The notes under the pieces are model-generated. The model saw nothing but the letters and a program-made list of their open reading frames with translations. It had not been told where the DNA came from and searched no databases. A stretch of DNA of 64,000 nucleotides, taken from positions 1-64,000 of the forward strand of contig NZ_JAUYQD010000044.1 of the NCBI RefSeq assembly GCF_030697375.1, in the 5' to 3' direction. The stretch comes from Rhodoferax sp. Lineage in GTDB: Bacteria; Pseudomonadota; Gammaproteobacteria; Burkholderiales; Burkholderiaceae_C. A program made the translations under genes and the position numbers. Of the stretch, positions 10,801 to 17,973 are shown in pieces (within the stretch, counting starts at the first letter, position 1; each line of letters opens with the position of its first letter).

Positions 10801-10876
10801 GGAAGCCATGTACGAACGCCGCATCTTTGGCCGCTCTGCGGGTGGCAAATTTGTGGTCAAGTCGGCCGGCAAGTGA
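4814..10876 (+). CDS. Alpha-2-macroglobulin family protein (YfhM-like)
   Basis: About 2020 residues from the ATG at 4814, behind an AGGGGGA motif. Bacterial alpha-2-macroglobulins trap foreign proteases in the periplasm through an internal thioester, protecting the cell wall when it is damaged. The thioester motif is visible as YPYGCTEQ (Cys about 1533, Gln about 1536), and the macroglobulin/MG, bait-region (Asp/Glu-rich stretch around 6560-6660) and alpha-helical TED domains follow in the usual order. Unlike E. coli YfhM, which is a lipoprotein, there is no lipobox. A hydrophobic segment around residues 60-75 (VALAILLVLGGAWGAL) suggests an inner-membrane signal anchor. It overlaps the start of the PBP1C gene, the partner it is coupled to in many bacteria. 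Confidence 0.92.
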   Translation: MENLHEKVRFAAAWFWRALLLVLSPVGGLLRLVLGDLSWQAPSWLDWMHERLAPVGRWAQTQAAWVALAILLVLGGAWGALHGPQGGWKNWWNWQTFSGAKEDSARTGVASITVSGPERTPYDGDAKPRPVVLNFSASAAPLARVGKEAVDVSLSPALPGKWTWATVSRLEFLPEQDWPIGESYTVTLGAKALAPNVSVERTHSFKSPAFEVDFKDATFCQDPVQVTLRKAVFDVGFSHPVNAEAFEKRLRLEVDGAASGVFAKSAEPLKFTVTYDKLRLGASVHSEPLPIPQVSASMALHIAPGVVAQRGGNATAQETVKAVAIPGLFSLDIAELKQMIVTADSGEPENVLQITAGMPVHEKEMARGVSAWLLPQKNPANDDGNEVYAWSDPEEATEAVLKQAKKVTLNALPVEREINETHTFQFATEPGRYLLVRIQKGLKSAGGYQMGATRDEIIRVKRSAPELAIMSKGSLLALSGDKKLPIIVRDLPGVKLEIGRLLPQQLQHLITQAQGDMTKPEFYAGITPDNLTERFEKKLTYHQKPGKTHYETIDFSEYLKADASDRRGIFVVTVQGFDPKEGVAPEADMELDRQRYADEEGYEGEGEGDPQDASETIAPSQMKDRRLVIVTDLGLVSKLAVDGTRDVFVQSIANGQPVAGVAVEIWARNGGVLSTQVTDAAGRARLPSTAGLVREKAPVVLVVKKAGDLSFLPLNRADRNLDLSRFDVGGVRFAGLPNQIQAYLFSDRGIYRPGDTMNIGIVAKSTNWAQKLADLPVEVEVIDARGLTIRRDKLKLGTSGMAEFSHTTQDVSPTGNYTINLNLARDSGSASPGAPESPAQRLGSVSVKVQEFMPDRMKVSAKLSSEAPEGWITPKDLKTRVNVQNLFGTPAPNRRVDASLTLAPAFPAFRSYPDYSFFDPSRAKESFRADLEIGTTDDQGNAEFALGLQRYAQATYQLHVLVKAFEPEGGRSVAAEASALVSDRPYLVGSKADGDVAYITRNGVRNVSFIAIDPHAKKKAVGDLRLARIERKVVSVLVKQHNGLFKYESRAKESVLKEEPFAIAANGSNVMLATQTPGNFAYAVRDANGLELARVSYSVAGTGNVSRSLDRNAELQMTLNKKDYEPGDEIEISIRAPYAGAGLITIERDKVFTHKWFMAKDTASVQRITLPKDFEGNGYVSVQFARDLGSNEIYMSPMSYGVVPFATSLAKRTNPMTLQVPELIKPGQTAKFRLESKVPSRAVLFAVDEGILQVARYQAPDPLKFFFQKRALEVSTQQTLDLILPEFKKLMQAAPGGDGEGQTGKHLNPFKRRTDKPVVFWSGVVDINGSREFSYTVPESFNGSLRVMAVTINDDTVSAAIKQTVVRGDVVLLPNVPVAITPGDEVEIGVGVANNTKGSGKDAALALALTVSPGLEVVGSATQQLKVSERSEVATKFRVRAKPGAQAVLGSASVIFTAQVGEAKARLSTDVSVRPASAFVTLVQTGLFRGDAEIKSQADMYPNFKRSEAALSSSPWAFSTGLMQYLEVYPYGCTEQITSQIFPAVLLAAQPGVAEQLQKMSQQGAKAPDPKKSFERYLAQVRARQTADGGFAMWPGSSSDLFATTYVVNLLVEAKDRKFAVPNDMLQRANVYLQTRIAEAARHDYNWRTQAQAAYLLTRQGVVTTAALTNLSENLRQLVASASSDRQRELLRRDLGAVYLAASFQMLKQEKLAQELLQPALKDLLANTDPWKDWTWRYYYDPLVHQSTTVQLLAQHFPAQIKALPMDYWSRMATAIRENYYQSLSAARMLLAIDAYAKVAAQSAAGKVMMNAVNAAGVAKALELPQQLALAKLAVPLDSTRLKMNNGGELPLFYAWAESGFERSVPKEAVSKGLEIIHEFLDAKGKVVTEAAVGDELTVRVRVRSTERNEVPQVALVDVLPGGLEPVLSAPSDDDAPDLPIWRRRLGGKSSWNIEYADIREDRVVFYGGVESRLTEVTYKVRATNIGEFIVPAAYAEAMYERRIFGRSAGGKFVVKSAGK

Positions 10877-13242
10877 TGCGTGGGTTGCCGCAGGACGTGG
10901 ATGCGTGGGCCACCGCGCAGTTGCTGCGGTTGCCACGGTTTGGCCGGCGTGCCAGGCTGGGTCTGCTGTGCACACTCGCCCTGTTGGTGGTGCTGGCGCT
11001 GCCGCGCTGGCTACCCAAGCCGCCGCTGTCCAGTCTGGCCCCCTCGTCGCGCAGCATCACGGCTGCGGGGGGCGAGTTGCTGCGGCTGACGCTGGCTTCC
11101 GACGAGCAGTACCGCCTGTGGACAGCGTTGGACGACATCGCCCCGCCCATGCGCGAGGCCGTGCTGCTGTATGAAGACCGCTGGTTTTACTGGCACATCG
11201 GCGTCAACCCCTGGGCCTTGGTGCGGGCGGCGGGGGCAACGGCGGTGGGGCAGCGCCGCATGGGCGGCTCCACCATCACCATGCAACTGGCCCGGCGCGC
11301 CTATGGCATCGACAGCCGCGACTTCAAAGGCAAGCTGCGCCAGGTGGCAGCGGCGCTGTGGCTGGAGTGGCGCTACAGCAAGCGGGACATTCTGGAGGCT
11401 TATCTCAACGTGGCGCCCTTTGGCGGCAACATCGAAGGCGTGGGTGCCGCCAGCCTGGTGTACTTGCGCAAACCCGCACGCCTGCTCACGGCGGCGGAAG
11501 CCCTGAACCTGGCCGTCATCCCGCAGAACCCGCGCAAGCGGCTGGGTGAAATCGCAGGCGCTGCCGCATCGGCCGAATTACGCGCCGCACGCCAGCGCCT
11601 GGTGCAGCGCTGGGTGGCCAAATTCCCCGCCGACGCTCGCCTGCTGGAGGCCAACGCCTTGCAAACCCCCTTCAAGACGCGCGCCAGCCTGCCGTTCCAC
11701 GCGCCCCATTTGGTGGATGCCTTGTTGCGCCAAAGCGGCGAGCGCGATCTGGTGGCCAGCGTGGACCTGCCCACGCAAAAGGTGCTGGAGCGCGTGTTGG
11801 GCGAATACGTCAAATCGCGCGTTGACGTGGGTATCAACAATGCCTGCGCGCTGCTGGTGGACACCTCCACCATGCAGGTCAAGGCGCTGGTGGGCTCGGC
11901 GGATTACCACAACGAAACCATTGCCGGCCAGGTCAACTGCGCGCTGGGGCGGCGCTCACCCGGCTCCACCTTGAAGCCCTTCATCTACGGGCTGGCGCTG
12001 GACCAGGGGTTGATCCATTCGGCCTCCATCCTCAAAGACGCGCCCAGCAGCTACGGTGGTTTCTCCCCCGAAAACTTTGATGGTCGCTTTGCGGGGCCAC
12101 TGCCCGCGCAAGAGGCCTTGATCCGCAGCCGCAACCTGCCGGCGGTGGACCTGGCCGCGCGCCTGACGCGCCCCAATCTGTACGATTTTTTGAAGCTGGG
12201 TGGCGTGCAAAAGCTTGCCTCCGAATCCCACTATGGCTTGGCCTTGGCCCTGGGCGGCGGGGAGCTGACGCCCGAGGAGCTGGTGCAGTTCTACGCCATG
12301 CTGGCCAACCAGGGCCAATGGCAGGAGTTGCAGTACCTGGCCCACACCAGGCAGGCTAAGCCCGCCCAGCCGCCGCTGACCCTGCTCAGCGCGGCCGCGT
12401 CCCACATCACGCTGGACATGCTGCGCCAGACCCCGCGCCCCGACACCTTTGCGCCAGCGCGCCCGGCAGTCGCCTGGAAGACCGGCACATCGTGGGGCTT
12501 TCGCGATGCCTGGACGGCGGGTGTGTTCGGGCGCTACGCCATGGTCGTGTGGGTCGGCAATTTTGATGGCTCCAGCAACCCCGAGTTGATTGGCATCGAG
12601 GCCGCCGCACCCTTGTTCCTGCGCATCGTCGATGCCTTGCGCGCCGAACGCCTGGCCCCCGCAGAGATGGCGTTCTCCCAGCCTGCGGATTTGCAAAGAA
12701 TAGAGGTCTGCGCCGCCAGCGGCGAGCTGCCCAACGACGCCTGCAAGGTGCGCCACACCGCCTGGTTCATCGCCGGCAAGTCCCCCATCCGCCAAAGCAC
12801 TTTGCACCGCACCGTGCTGGTCGATACGCGCAGCGGCAAACTGGCCTGCGCCCCGGGGCCGCACACCCGCGAAGAGACGTTTGAATACTGGCCGTCCGAC
12901 ATGCTGGCCTTGTTCAAGCGCGCCGGTATGCCCTTGCGCCTGCCACCCGAGGGCGCGTGCGCCCAAGCCGCCATGGCCGATGGTGCGCCGCACATCGTGC
13001 TACCGCTGCGCGGCGTCACACATATGCAACGCCTGAACCAGCCGCAGCCCATCCAACTGCGCGCCGAGGCGGGCAGCGGCACGGTGCTGCACTGGTTTGC
13101 CCAAGACACGCTGCTGGGCCAAAGCCGCCCCGGCGAGACCCTGGCCTGGACGCCACCGCAGGCCGGGCGCTACACCCTGCGGGTGGTGGATGCCGATGGG
13201 CGATCCGAGACGCGGGAACTGGCAGTGGGGTTGGTGCAGTAG
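10876..13242 (+). CDS. pbpC: Penicillin-binding protein 1C
   Basis: The ATG at 10876 overlaps the TGA of the macroglobulin gene (TGATG), indicating translational coupling. About 788 residues: a membrane anchor near residues 30-50; a GT51 glycosyltransferase domain with E-D-R-W-F-Y-W-H-I-G and GGSTITMQLAR; a transpeptidase domain with S-T-L-K (in RRSPGSTLKPFIYG), S-R-N and WKTGTS; and the C-terminal PBP1C-specific beta domain. It polymerises and cross-links peptidoglycan in the periplasm. The pairing with alpha-2-macroglobulin is thought to link wall repair with protease defence. All catalytic motifs appear intact. Confidence 0.95.
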   Translation: MRGLPQDVDAWATAQLLRLPRFGRRARLGLLCTLALLVVLALPRWLPKPPLSSLAPSSRSITAAGGELLRLTLASDEQYRLWTALDDIAPPMREAVLLYEDRWFYWHIGVNPWALVRAAGATAVGQRRMGGSTITMQLARRAYGIDSRDFKGKLRQVAAALWLEWRYSKRDILEAYLNVAPFGGNIEGVGAASLVYLRKPARLLTAAEALNLAVIPQNPRKRLGEIAGAAASAELRAARQRLVQRWVAKFPADARLLEANALQTPFKTRASLPFHAPHLVDALLRQSGERDLVASVDLPTQKVLERVLGEYVKSRVDVGINNACALLVDTSTMQVKALVGSADYHNETIAGQVNCALGRRSPGSTLKPFIYGLALDQGLIHSASILKDAPSSYGGFSPENFDGRFAGPLPAQEALIRSRNLPAVDLAARLTRPNLYDFLKLGGVQKLASESHYGLALALGGGELTPEELVQFYAMLANQGQWQELQYLAHTRQAKPAQPPLTLLSAAASHITLDMLRQTPRPDTFAPARPAVAWKTGTSWGFRDAWTAGVFGRYAMVVWVGNFDGSSNPELIGIEAAAPLFLRIVDALRAERLAPAEMAFSQPADLQRIEVCAASGELPNDACKVRHTAWFIAGKSPIRQSTLHRTVLVDTRSGKLACAPGPHTREETFEYWPSDMLALFKRAGMPLRLPPEGACAQAAMADGAPHIVLPLRGVTHMQRLNQPQPIQLRAEAGSGTVLHWFAQDTLLGQSRPGETLAWTPPQAGRYTLRVVDADGRSETRELAVGLVQ

Positions 13243-13251
13243 GGGTGTTGG

Positions 13252-13310
13252 TTTGCTATCGTAAAGATAGCTGCCTACGCATATTCTGCGGGGGCTACAG
13301 GCTGATTTGT
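13252..13310 (+). repeat. Copy B of dispersed ~58-bp repeat
   Basis: Begins TTTGCTATCGTAAAGATAGC and contains TACGCATATTCTGCGGGGGC and a terminal CAGGCTGATTTG. It lies just after pbpC and is the best-preserved intergenic copy; GCTATC/GATAGC form a small hairpin at its 5' end. The rest of the pbpC-toxin gap (13311-13400) shows nothing else recognisable. Confidence 0.7.
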
Positions 13311-13400
13311 GTGTCAACGCTTTGCGCCGCCTAGTGTCTGTGCGGGGCTGGCAGATCGGGCAATTTTTCACTGGTTCTTCACGAGGCAAGGAGTTTGTTT

Positions 13401-13416
13401 ATAGCAAATATGCTAT
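13401..13416. promoter_or_regulatory. Probable operator of the toxin-antitoxin pair
   Basis: A perfect inverted repeat ATAGCA-AATA-TGCTAT ends 9 bases before the toxin ATG, in an AT-rich stretch that is likely to include the -10 element. Type II antitoxins of the HigA class usually repress their own operon by binding such palindromes. Confidence 0.6.
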
Positions 13417-13425
13417 ATTAAATGT

Positions 13426-13758
13426 ATGAATTGGGAAATCAAATACCACGATGAAAAGTTGCAGTCGGAGGTGCTTGCATTGCCAGCGGGAATTTTGGCG
13501 CGGTACTTTCACTGCACAGACCGAATGGTGGAGTTTGGTCCCGATTTGGGAATGCCCCACACGCGAGCGATGAGCGCAGGTTTGTTTGAGTTGCGCTTGA
13601 AATCACGTGAAGGCATAGGTCGGGTGTTCTACTGCACCCTGGTCGGGCGCAAGATTGTCATGCTCCATCAGTTTGTGAAAAAGACGGACAAAACCCCGCC
13701 CAAAGAGTTGGCCCTCGCGCGTAAGCGCATGAAGGAGTGGAAAGATGCTGACACATAA
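13426..13758 (+). CDS. Type II toxin, RelE/HigB-like (Gp49 family)
   Basis: The 110-residue protein MNWEIKYHDEKLQSEVLALP has the features of phage Gp49-like/HigB toxins: an early aromatic beta strand, a central F-E-L-R-L-K-S segment, G-I-G-R-V-F-Y-C, then the beta strand K-I-V-M-L-H-Q-F-V-K-K-T followed by a helix with A-R-K-R-M-K-E-W. These toxins cleave ribosome-bound mRNA. The gene precedes and overlaps its antitoxin by 14 bp, the order typical of higBA. It lies at the left edge of the accessory region. Confidence 0.85.
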   Translation: MNWEIKYHDEKLQSEVLALPAGILARYFHCTDRMVEFGPDLGMPHTRAMSAGLFELRLKSREGIGRVFYCTLVGRKIVMLHQFVKKTDKTPPKELALARKRMKEWKDADT

Positions 13759-14092
13759 GCAATTGCGAGCCAAGGCTCTCGGCAACGCCGAGGTCAAGGC
13801 CGAATTTGAAAAGCAGAGCGATGAATTTGCGCTCCTGGATGAATTCCTGAAAGCGCGCGCGGCGCAAGGGCTTACCCAAGCCCAGGTGGCAGAGAAAATC
13901 GGCACCACGCAGTCTGCGGTGGCCCGGATGGAATCGGGCAGTGGAAAGCATTCACCTTCTCTGGCAACCCTATCCAAGTATGCGGAGGCGCTGGGGTGTA
14001 AGTTGGAGGTGAGGTTGATTCGGAAAGCGAGACCGGTGAGAAATGTGGCTGGGCGAGCCATCAGTCGCACTACGCGCGCTGCTGAACTTTGA
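13745..14092 (+). CDS. HigA-like antitoxin, XRE family
   Basis: 115 residues. A helix-turn-helix of the XRE/Cro type lies around residues 40-75 (GLTQAQVAEKIGTTQSAVAR, then M-E-S-G-S-G-K-H-S-P-S-L-A-T-L-S-K-Y-A). The N-terminal helices probably contact the toxin. The overlap with the upstream toxin gene implies translational coupling and co-expression. It likely represses from the palindrome at 13401-13416. Confidence 0.85.
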   Translation: MLTHKQLRAKALGNAEVKAEFEKQSDEFALLDEFLKARAAQGLTQAQVAEKIGTTQSAVARMESGSGKHSPSLATLSKYAEALGCKLEVRLIRKARPVRNVAGRAISRTTRAAEL

Positions 14093-14112
14093 CGTGTGAC
14101 CTTACAAGCGTG

Positions 14113-14664
14113 ATGCGAAACCTTTCGATCGGCATCGACTCCTGGATCATCCAGGATGGCAACTACGGTGACTTTGCCGTAGGAGATACGACCAAATTCG
14201 CGCTTGAGTTCGCTGGAGAAAAGCTAGCCCCAAGCTCGACAGGCGAGCGAAGCGCCCATCTTCTTCACACGAGCATTTACCGCGTTCGAGCAATGGTGGT
14301 CTTCGTGCATCCGACGGTTTGGGTCATCGACTTCGGCGTGCTGGCGTACTGGGAGGCGGAGCCACCGAGGTCTGCCAAGATAGGTGACTGGGTCGAAGGC
14401 GACATATTTGTGGGCATCGACCCGTTCTTTTACAAGGAGTACTTGCACAAGCTGCCCGAGATTCCGAATCTTTACTACAACTGGACGGTGGAGGGAGTTT
14501 TGCGCAACGATACGCCCTGGCTGTCGGCCGTAAGCGAGCGAGGCGGTGTCACCTTGTCGCGCGACACAGCGCGCGAGCGATGGACCGAAGTGCAACATAC
14601 GCAAGCCTGGGAAGATGACGATGGCCGGTCGAGCTATGTCTTGCGTTGTGGCTGGGAGGTTTAG
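14113..14664 (+). CDS. Unrecognised protein
   Basis: About 183 residues from the ATG at 14113 (a TTG at 14089 is also in frame). I do not recognise the family. The protein is soluble in appearance, rich in aromatics (several W and Y, e.g. Y-L-H-K-L-P-E-I-P-N-L-Y-Y-N-W) and in acidic residues near the end. No signal peptide or membrane segment is visible. It follows the antitoxin gene by about 20 bp in the same direction, so it may be transcribed with it, but the content does not suggest a toxin or antitoxin. Confidence 0.55.
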   Translation: MRNLSIGIDSWIIQDGNYGDFAVGDTTKFALEFAGEKLAPSSTGERSAHLLHTSIYRVRAMVVFVHPTVWVIDFGVLAYWEAEPPRSAKIGDWVEGDIFVGIDPFFYKEYLHKLPEIPNLYYNWTVEGVLRNDTPWLSAVSERGGVTLSRDTARERWTEVQHTQAWEDDDGRSSYVLRCGWEV

Positions 14665-14763
14665 CATGTCGATCAACACAGACCCACAACTGCAGCAGGC
14701 GGCTTCGCCGCAAAGTATTGTGGTCCGGTCATCTTTACGTTTGGCTTCAATCGAAAGGAATGC

Positions 14764-15423
14764 ATGAAAGTGACACGAGTTCGCGTTGAGAGCTTCACCA
14801 TCTCGCTTGACGGATACGGAGCGGGTCCGAATCAGGACCTCAGCAATCCGCTCGGCGTGGGCGGGACCGATTTGCACCAGTGGTTAATCCCGACACGCAC
14901 CTGCCAACAGACCCTGTTTGGCGCCGACGGTGGCACAACAGGCGTCGATGACGACTTCGCTGCGCGGGGCTTCAACAATGTGGGCGCCTGGATTCTCGGC
15001 AGAAACATGTTCAGCCCTGATCGTGGCCCCTGGACCGACCTGGAGTGGAAAGGCTGGTGGGGCGACAACCCGCCCTATCACGTCCCCACCTTCATCTTGA
15101 CTCACCACGCGCGAGAGTCCATCCAGATGGAAGGCGGCACGACATTCCACTTCGTCACCGGCGGTATTCACGAGGCGCTGGACCGGGCACGCATTGCTGC
15201 CAACGGTATGGACGTGCGCATTGGCGGTGGAGCCAACACCATCCAGCAATACCTGCGTGCGGGCCTCATCGATGAGATGCACTTCGCCATCTCGCCGGTT
15301 CTGCTGGGCGGGGGCGAGCGACTGTTTGAGGGGGTTGACACGCGCGCTCTGGGGTATGAATGCGTGCAGTTCGTTGCGTCGGAGAAAGCTACGCATGTGG
15401 TGCTTCGGCGCCAAGGCTTATAA
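14764..15423 (+). CDS. Dihydrofolate-reductase-like protein (RibD C-terminal domain family)
   Basis: 219 residues with AAAGGAA upstream of the ATG. The opening V-E-S-F-T-I-S-L-D-G-Y, the central G-A-W-I-L-G-R-N-M-F, V-P-T-F-I-L-T-H-H-A-R, the nucleotide-binding G-G-I-H-E-A-L-D-R-A-R and G-G-G-A-N-T-I-Q-Q-Y-L, and the strand F-A-I-S-P-V-L-L-G-G-G-E-R-L-F are hallmarks of the RibD_C/DHFR-like family. Members are NAD(P)H-dependent reductases; the real substrate of this stand-alone branch is generally unknown. It sits between two toxin-antitoxin modules and is probably cargo of the accessory region. Confidence 0.85.
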   Translation: MKVTRVRVESFTISLDGYGAGPNQDLSNPLGVGGTDLHQWLIPTRTCQQTLFGADGGTTGVDDDFAARGFNNVGAWILGRNMFSPDRGPWTDLEWKGWWGDNPPYHVPTFILTHHARESIQMEGGTTFHFVTGGIHEALDRARIAANGMDVRIGGGANTIQQYLRAGLIDEMHFAISPVLLGGGERLFEGVDTRALGYECVQFVASEKATHVVLRRQGL

Positions 15424-15432
15424 CGCGAGTTT

Positions 15433-15461
15433 GCACGATAACAGGATTAATGTTATCGTGC
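15433..15461. promoter_or_regulatory. Perfect 11-bp-arm palindrome, probable operator of AbiE-like operon
   Basis: GCACGATAACA and TGTTATCGTGC flank a 7-base spacer, 26 bases before the start codon of the AbiEi-like gene. AbiEi antitoxins are winged-helix repressors that bind inverted repeats in their own promoter, so this is the expected location and form of the operator. Confidence 0.65.
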
Positions 15462-15487
15462 GGAAATAAAGTTATATAGGATCAACC

Positions 15488-16483
15488 TTGTCAACTCTCG
15501 CTACCGCCGTTGTGCACTACCTCCAAGAGGTCCTGGGCATTGGCACGTCCGGCGTGAGGCCGTGGGCGCGTGCAGACGAACTGCCGTATTTCTTGCGCGA
15601 CGCCTTCGAGTTCAGCGAGCTGGAACTGCTGGGGCAGCCCGTCGTCCTGGCGATGGGGCGCGGTGCAACCAAGCAGTCCCTCAGCGAAGTCCGGACTTGG
15701 CTGGACAAGGTCAAGACCTTGGCCGGTCAGCCGGTGGTCTATGTCATAGACGCCCTGGCATCCTATGACCGTCGGCGCTTGATCGAGCAAAAGGTCCCGT
15801 TCATCGTGCCGGGCAATCAACTCTATTTGCCGGACCTGGGACTGGACTTGCGTGAGTATTTTCGACAGCGCGCTCCTGCCACGCAAGCGGCGCTGAGCCC
15901 GTCCGCGCAGGCCATGCTGATCACGGCCTTGCTTCGCCAACCGTGGCAACCCGATTGGCAGCCTTCCATAGTTGCAAGCGCATTGGGCTATACGCCCATG
16001 ACACTGTCGCGTGCGGTCAAGGAATTGACCGCTGCTGGGCTGGCAACGCCCTACACGGTCGGCCGCTCGCGCTGGCTCCGAATGGAACTGCCGCCGGAGC
16101 AGGTCTGGGAGCGTGCGAAGCCCGCGCTGCGAACGCCGGTCAAGCGCACGGCCTGGGTGGCTGGCAGTAGCGTCGCCGCACCTTGGCCCAGCCGCATCGC
16201 GGGTCTGAGCGCGCTCGCGCGCCACTCCATGCTGGCCGAGCCGAAGTGGCCGGTGGTTGCAATGACCGCTGCCGAATGGAAGGCTGCGACGGATGCCGGC
16301 GTTCAAGAGTTGCCTGCGCCTGAAGCGGGCGCACAGGAATGGCAGGTTTGGAGTTACAGCCCGTCCTTGGTGGAAGACGCGATGACGGTGGACCCTCTAT
16401 CCCTGACGCTCAGCCTGCAAGAGAATGCCGACGACCGAATCCAGCTCGCACTGGATGAACTGAAAGGGCAACTTCCATGGTGA
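15488..16483 (+). CDS. AbiEi-like antitoxin (type IV toxin-antitoxin)
   Basis: 331 residues from a TTG at 15488, with TAGG about 9 bases upstream. The central region S-P-S-A-Q-A-M-L-I-T-A-L-L-R, then V-A-S-A-L-G-Y-T-P-M-T-L-S-R-A-V-K-E-L, reads as a winged helix-turn-helix. The C-terminal half fits the substrate-like domain of AbiEi-type proteins. The assignment rests mainly on its partner: the next gene overlaps by 7 bp and begins as an AbiEii nucleotidyltransferase. Known AbiEi proteins repress the operon and antagonise the toxin without stable binding. With the toxin truncated, this is probably an orphan antitoxin. Confidence 0.65.
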   Translation: MSTLATAVVHYLQEVLGIGTSGVRPWARADELPYFLRDAFEFSELELLGQPVVLAMGRGATKQSLSEVRTWLDKVKTLAGQPVVYVIDALASYDRRRLIEQKVPFIVPGNQLYLPDLGLDLREYFRQRAPATQAALSPSAQAMLITALLRQPWQPDWQPSIVASALGYTPMTLSRAVKELTAAGLATPYTVGRSRWLRMELPPEQVWERAKPALRTPVKRTAWVAGSSVAAPWPSRIAGLSALARHSMLAEPKWPVVAMTAAEWKAATDAGVQELPAPEAGAQEWQVWSYSPSLVEDAMTVDPLSLTLSLQENADDRIQLALDELKGQLPW

Positions 16484-16707
16484 GAGGGCTGGGCATTTTT
16501 CAGGAATGGTTTGCGGCATACGCGGACCAGTACGTCCTGATCGGCGGCACGGCCGCGAGCTTGACCATGGAAGAGGCTGGCTTGGCCTTTCGTGCCACCA
16601 AAGACCTCGACATCGTTCTGCATGTGGAGGCGTTGACACCAGCCTTCGGTGATGCCCGCCACACGCATTGCGCTCGACAAGAAGATCGGCGCCGACACGA
16701 CCATTGA
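16477..16707 (+). pseudogene. Truncated AbiEii-like nucleotidyltransferase toxin
   Basis: The first 60 residues match the start of AbiEii/AbiGii nucleotidyltransferase toxins, including I-G-G-T-A-A-S-L-T-M-E-E-A-G-L and R-A-T-K-D-L-D-I-V-L (the G-G-T and D-x-D elements that hold nucleotide and metal). After V-E-A-L-T-P-A-F-G-D-A the sequence changes character and stops; the family normally continues for about 200 more residues. An overlapping frame runs on to 16789 but does not resemble the missing part, so this is a deletion rather than a simple frameshift. The toxin is therefore probably inactive. Confidence 0.7.
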
Positions 16708-16789
16708 TCCGAAAGCGCTGCAGCTTGGCAATGTCGCCGTCGCCGAGTTGGTCGCCCGCATCGCCATCAAAGTAACCGCCACGTCTTGA

Positions 16790-17053
16790 AACACAGCCTG
16801 TTGCGACAAGCCCGAGGCGTGCTCCAAATTGAGTCAATGATTGAGCCACTTGAATTATGTCAAGTGTTTTAGTGTTTGCCCTTGAAGTTGGTAAGTGGGA
16901 TTCTTAACTTGAGTGGATTGGGGTGAGTCCGGTTATTGGTTGCACTGAGAACAAGCGACTAATGATGTCAGTTCTACCAGCGATAGCCGACAGGCAGTTG
17001 CTGGAATAGCACGAAGAGACACGGACTGCCAATTAGAAGATACACCAGTAGTT
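16790..17053. other. AT-rich gap without a recognisable gene
   Basis: About 260 bp with noticeably lower GC than the flanks. I see no ORF of note, no tRNA and no strong terminator. It separates the broken AbiE toxin from the RecB-like fragment and may be a recombination junction. Confidence 0.4.
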
Positions 17054-17662
17054 ATGATCATTACATCTGCGCTTGTCGAAGCCTTTTCGCAGTGCGAACG
17101 GAAGGCATTCCTCTTAATTCAATGCAAAGAGGAAACGAATGAGCACGAGTATCTTAAAATTCAAAAGGAGCAAGCCAAAGCAAATCGACTCCGTTTAGCA
17201 CTAGACCGCGATGCTGGAGTTGGATGTTTTATTGACGAAAAGAGTGGCTCACCATATCTCATCAGAAGTGACGAAATGATCGCTGATTGTGATGCCCTCC
17301 TCAAATCAATGTCCGGAAACCCGTCCGTAAAAGCAAATGCAACGCATGAGCCATGTTTGGTGACTGGAACATACCGGGTATCAAAAGAGCAAAGAATAAG
17401 ACTTGCGTTTGCCGGCTATGTAGCAAACGCAACGAAGAAATATAGGGTAACGACCGGATTAGTTGTGCCCCTCGATGGACAAAAACATCGTATCGATCTC
17501 AAGCCTCTTTATCCAAAGATTTCGTCAATAGTCGTAGATTTGCGGAAGATCGTTGACACAAAGATCTGCGCTACACCAAAGTTAATTCTGAACACGCACT
17601 GTGCGCTCTGCCCTTTTGAGTGTGATCAACCAATTCGATGGACGAATAATCACCGTTCGTGA
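17054..17662 (+). CDS. N-terminal fragment of TM0106-type RecB-like nuclease
   Basis: 202 residues, markedly lower in GC than the neighbours. The sequence starts I-I-T-S-A-L-V-E-A-F-S-Q-C-E-R-K-A-F-L, the entry helix with cysteine seen in RecB-family nucleases that carry an iron-sulfur cluster, and ends L-I-L-N-T-H-C-A-L-C-P-F-E-C, which resembles the C-terminal cysteine cluster of the TM0106 family. Full proteins of this family run to 450-1200 residues with a nuclease core and often a helicase. Here the frame closes right after the cysteine cluster, close to the proposed left end of the transposon, so the rest is missing. Activity is unlikely. Family assignment is from memory of motifs. Confidence 0.5.
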   Translation: MIITSALVEAFSQCERKAFLLIQCKEETNEHEYLKIQKEQAKANRLRLALDRDAGVGCFIDEKSGSPYLIRSDEMIADCDALLKSMSGNPSVKANATHEPCLVTGTYRVSKEQRIRLAFAGYVANATKKYRVTTGLVVPLDGQKHRIDLKPLYPKISSIVVDLRKIVDTKICATPKLILNTHCALCPFECDQPIRWTNNHRS

Positions 17663-17748
17663 TGGTCATTTTTGCAAGCGTTCCATGCAAAACGGCGTCG
17701 GTACTGCTACAGACGCCGTTTTGTATTGGGGAGCCGATCAATCAGTGA

Positions 17749-17973
17749 TCAGAAAGAGTCGTCAGAGTTGCACCATGGTTTGTCGGGATTGAGGTTGCGT
17801 TTAGCCCGCTTGTCGTAATGTCGATAAATGCGCTGACCATAGCGACTCAAGAAGTTGGCCGCGATCACCGCCAAGAACTCGTGAATTTCAACCGCGGCTT
17901 CATCCGACAGCGTGCGGGTTTCGCGTCCGTCACACATCGGGCATGGATACGTATGCTTGGTCTTCATAGTCAA
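17749..17973 (-). CDS. Small CxxC protein of the transposable element
   Basis: 74 residues (or 72 from the second Met). It opens with Y-P-C-P-M-C-D-G-R-E-T-R-T-L, a C-P-M-C knuckle with no second pair, and continues as a basic helix-rich chain including Y-G-Q-R-I-Y-R-H-Y-D-K-R-A-K-R. Its start overlaps the stop of the ATPase gene by 4 bp (ATGA), so it is the last gene of the element's operon. I do not recognise the family; DNA binding is plausible from charge only. Confidence 0.55.
   Translation of the reverse strand: MTMKTKHTYPCPMCDGRETRTLSDEAAVEIHEFLAVIAANFLSRYGQRIYRHYDKRAKRNLNPDKPWCNSDDSF

Noticed and set aside
16645..16789. 45-codon frame following the truncated AbiEii toxin
   Set aside because: I cannot match it to the missing part of the toxin or to any family, so it is not called as a gene or as a frameshifted continuation.
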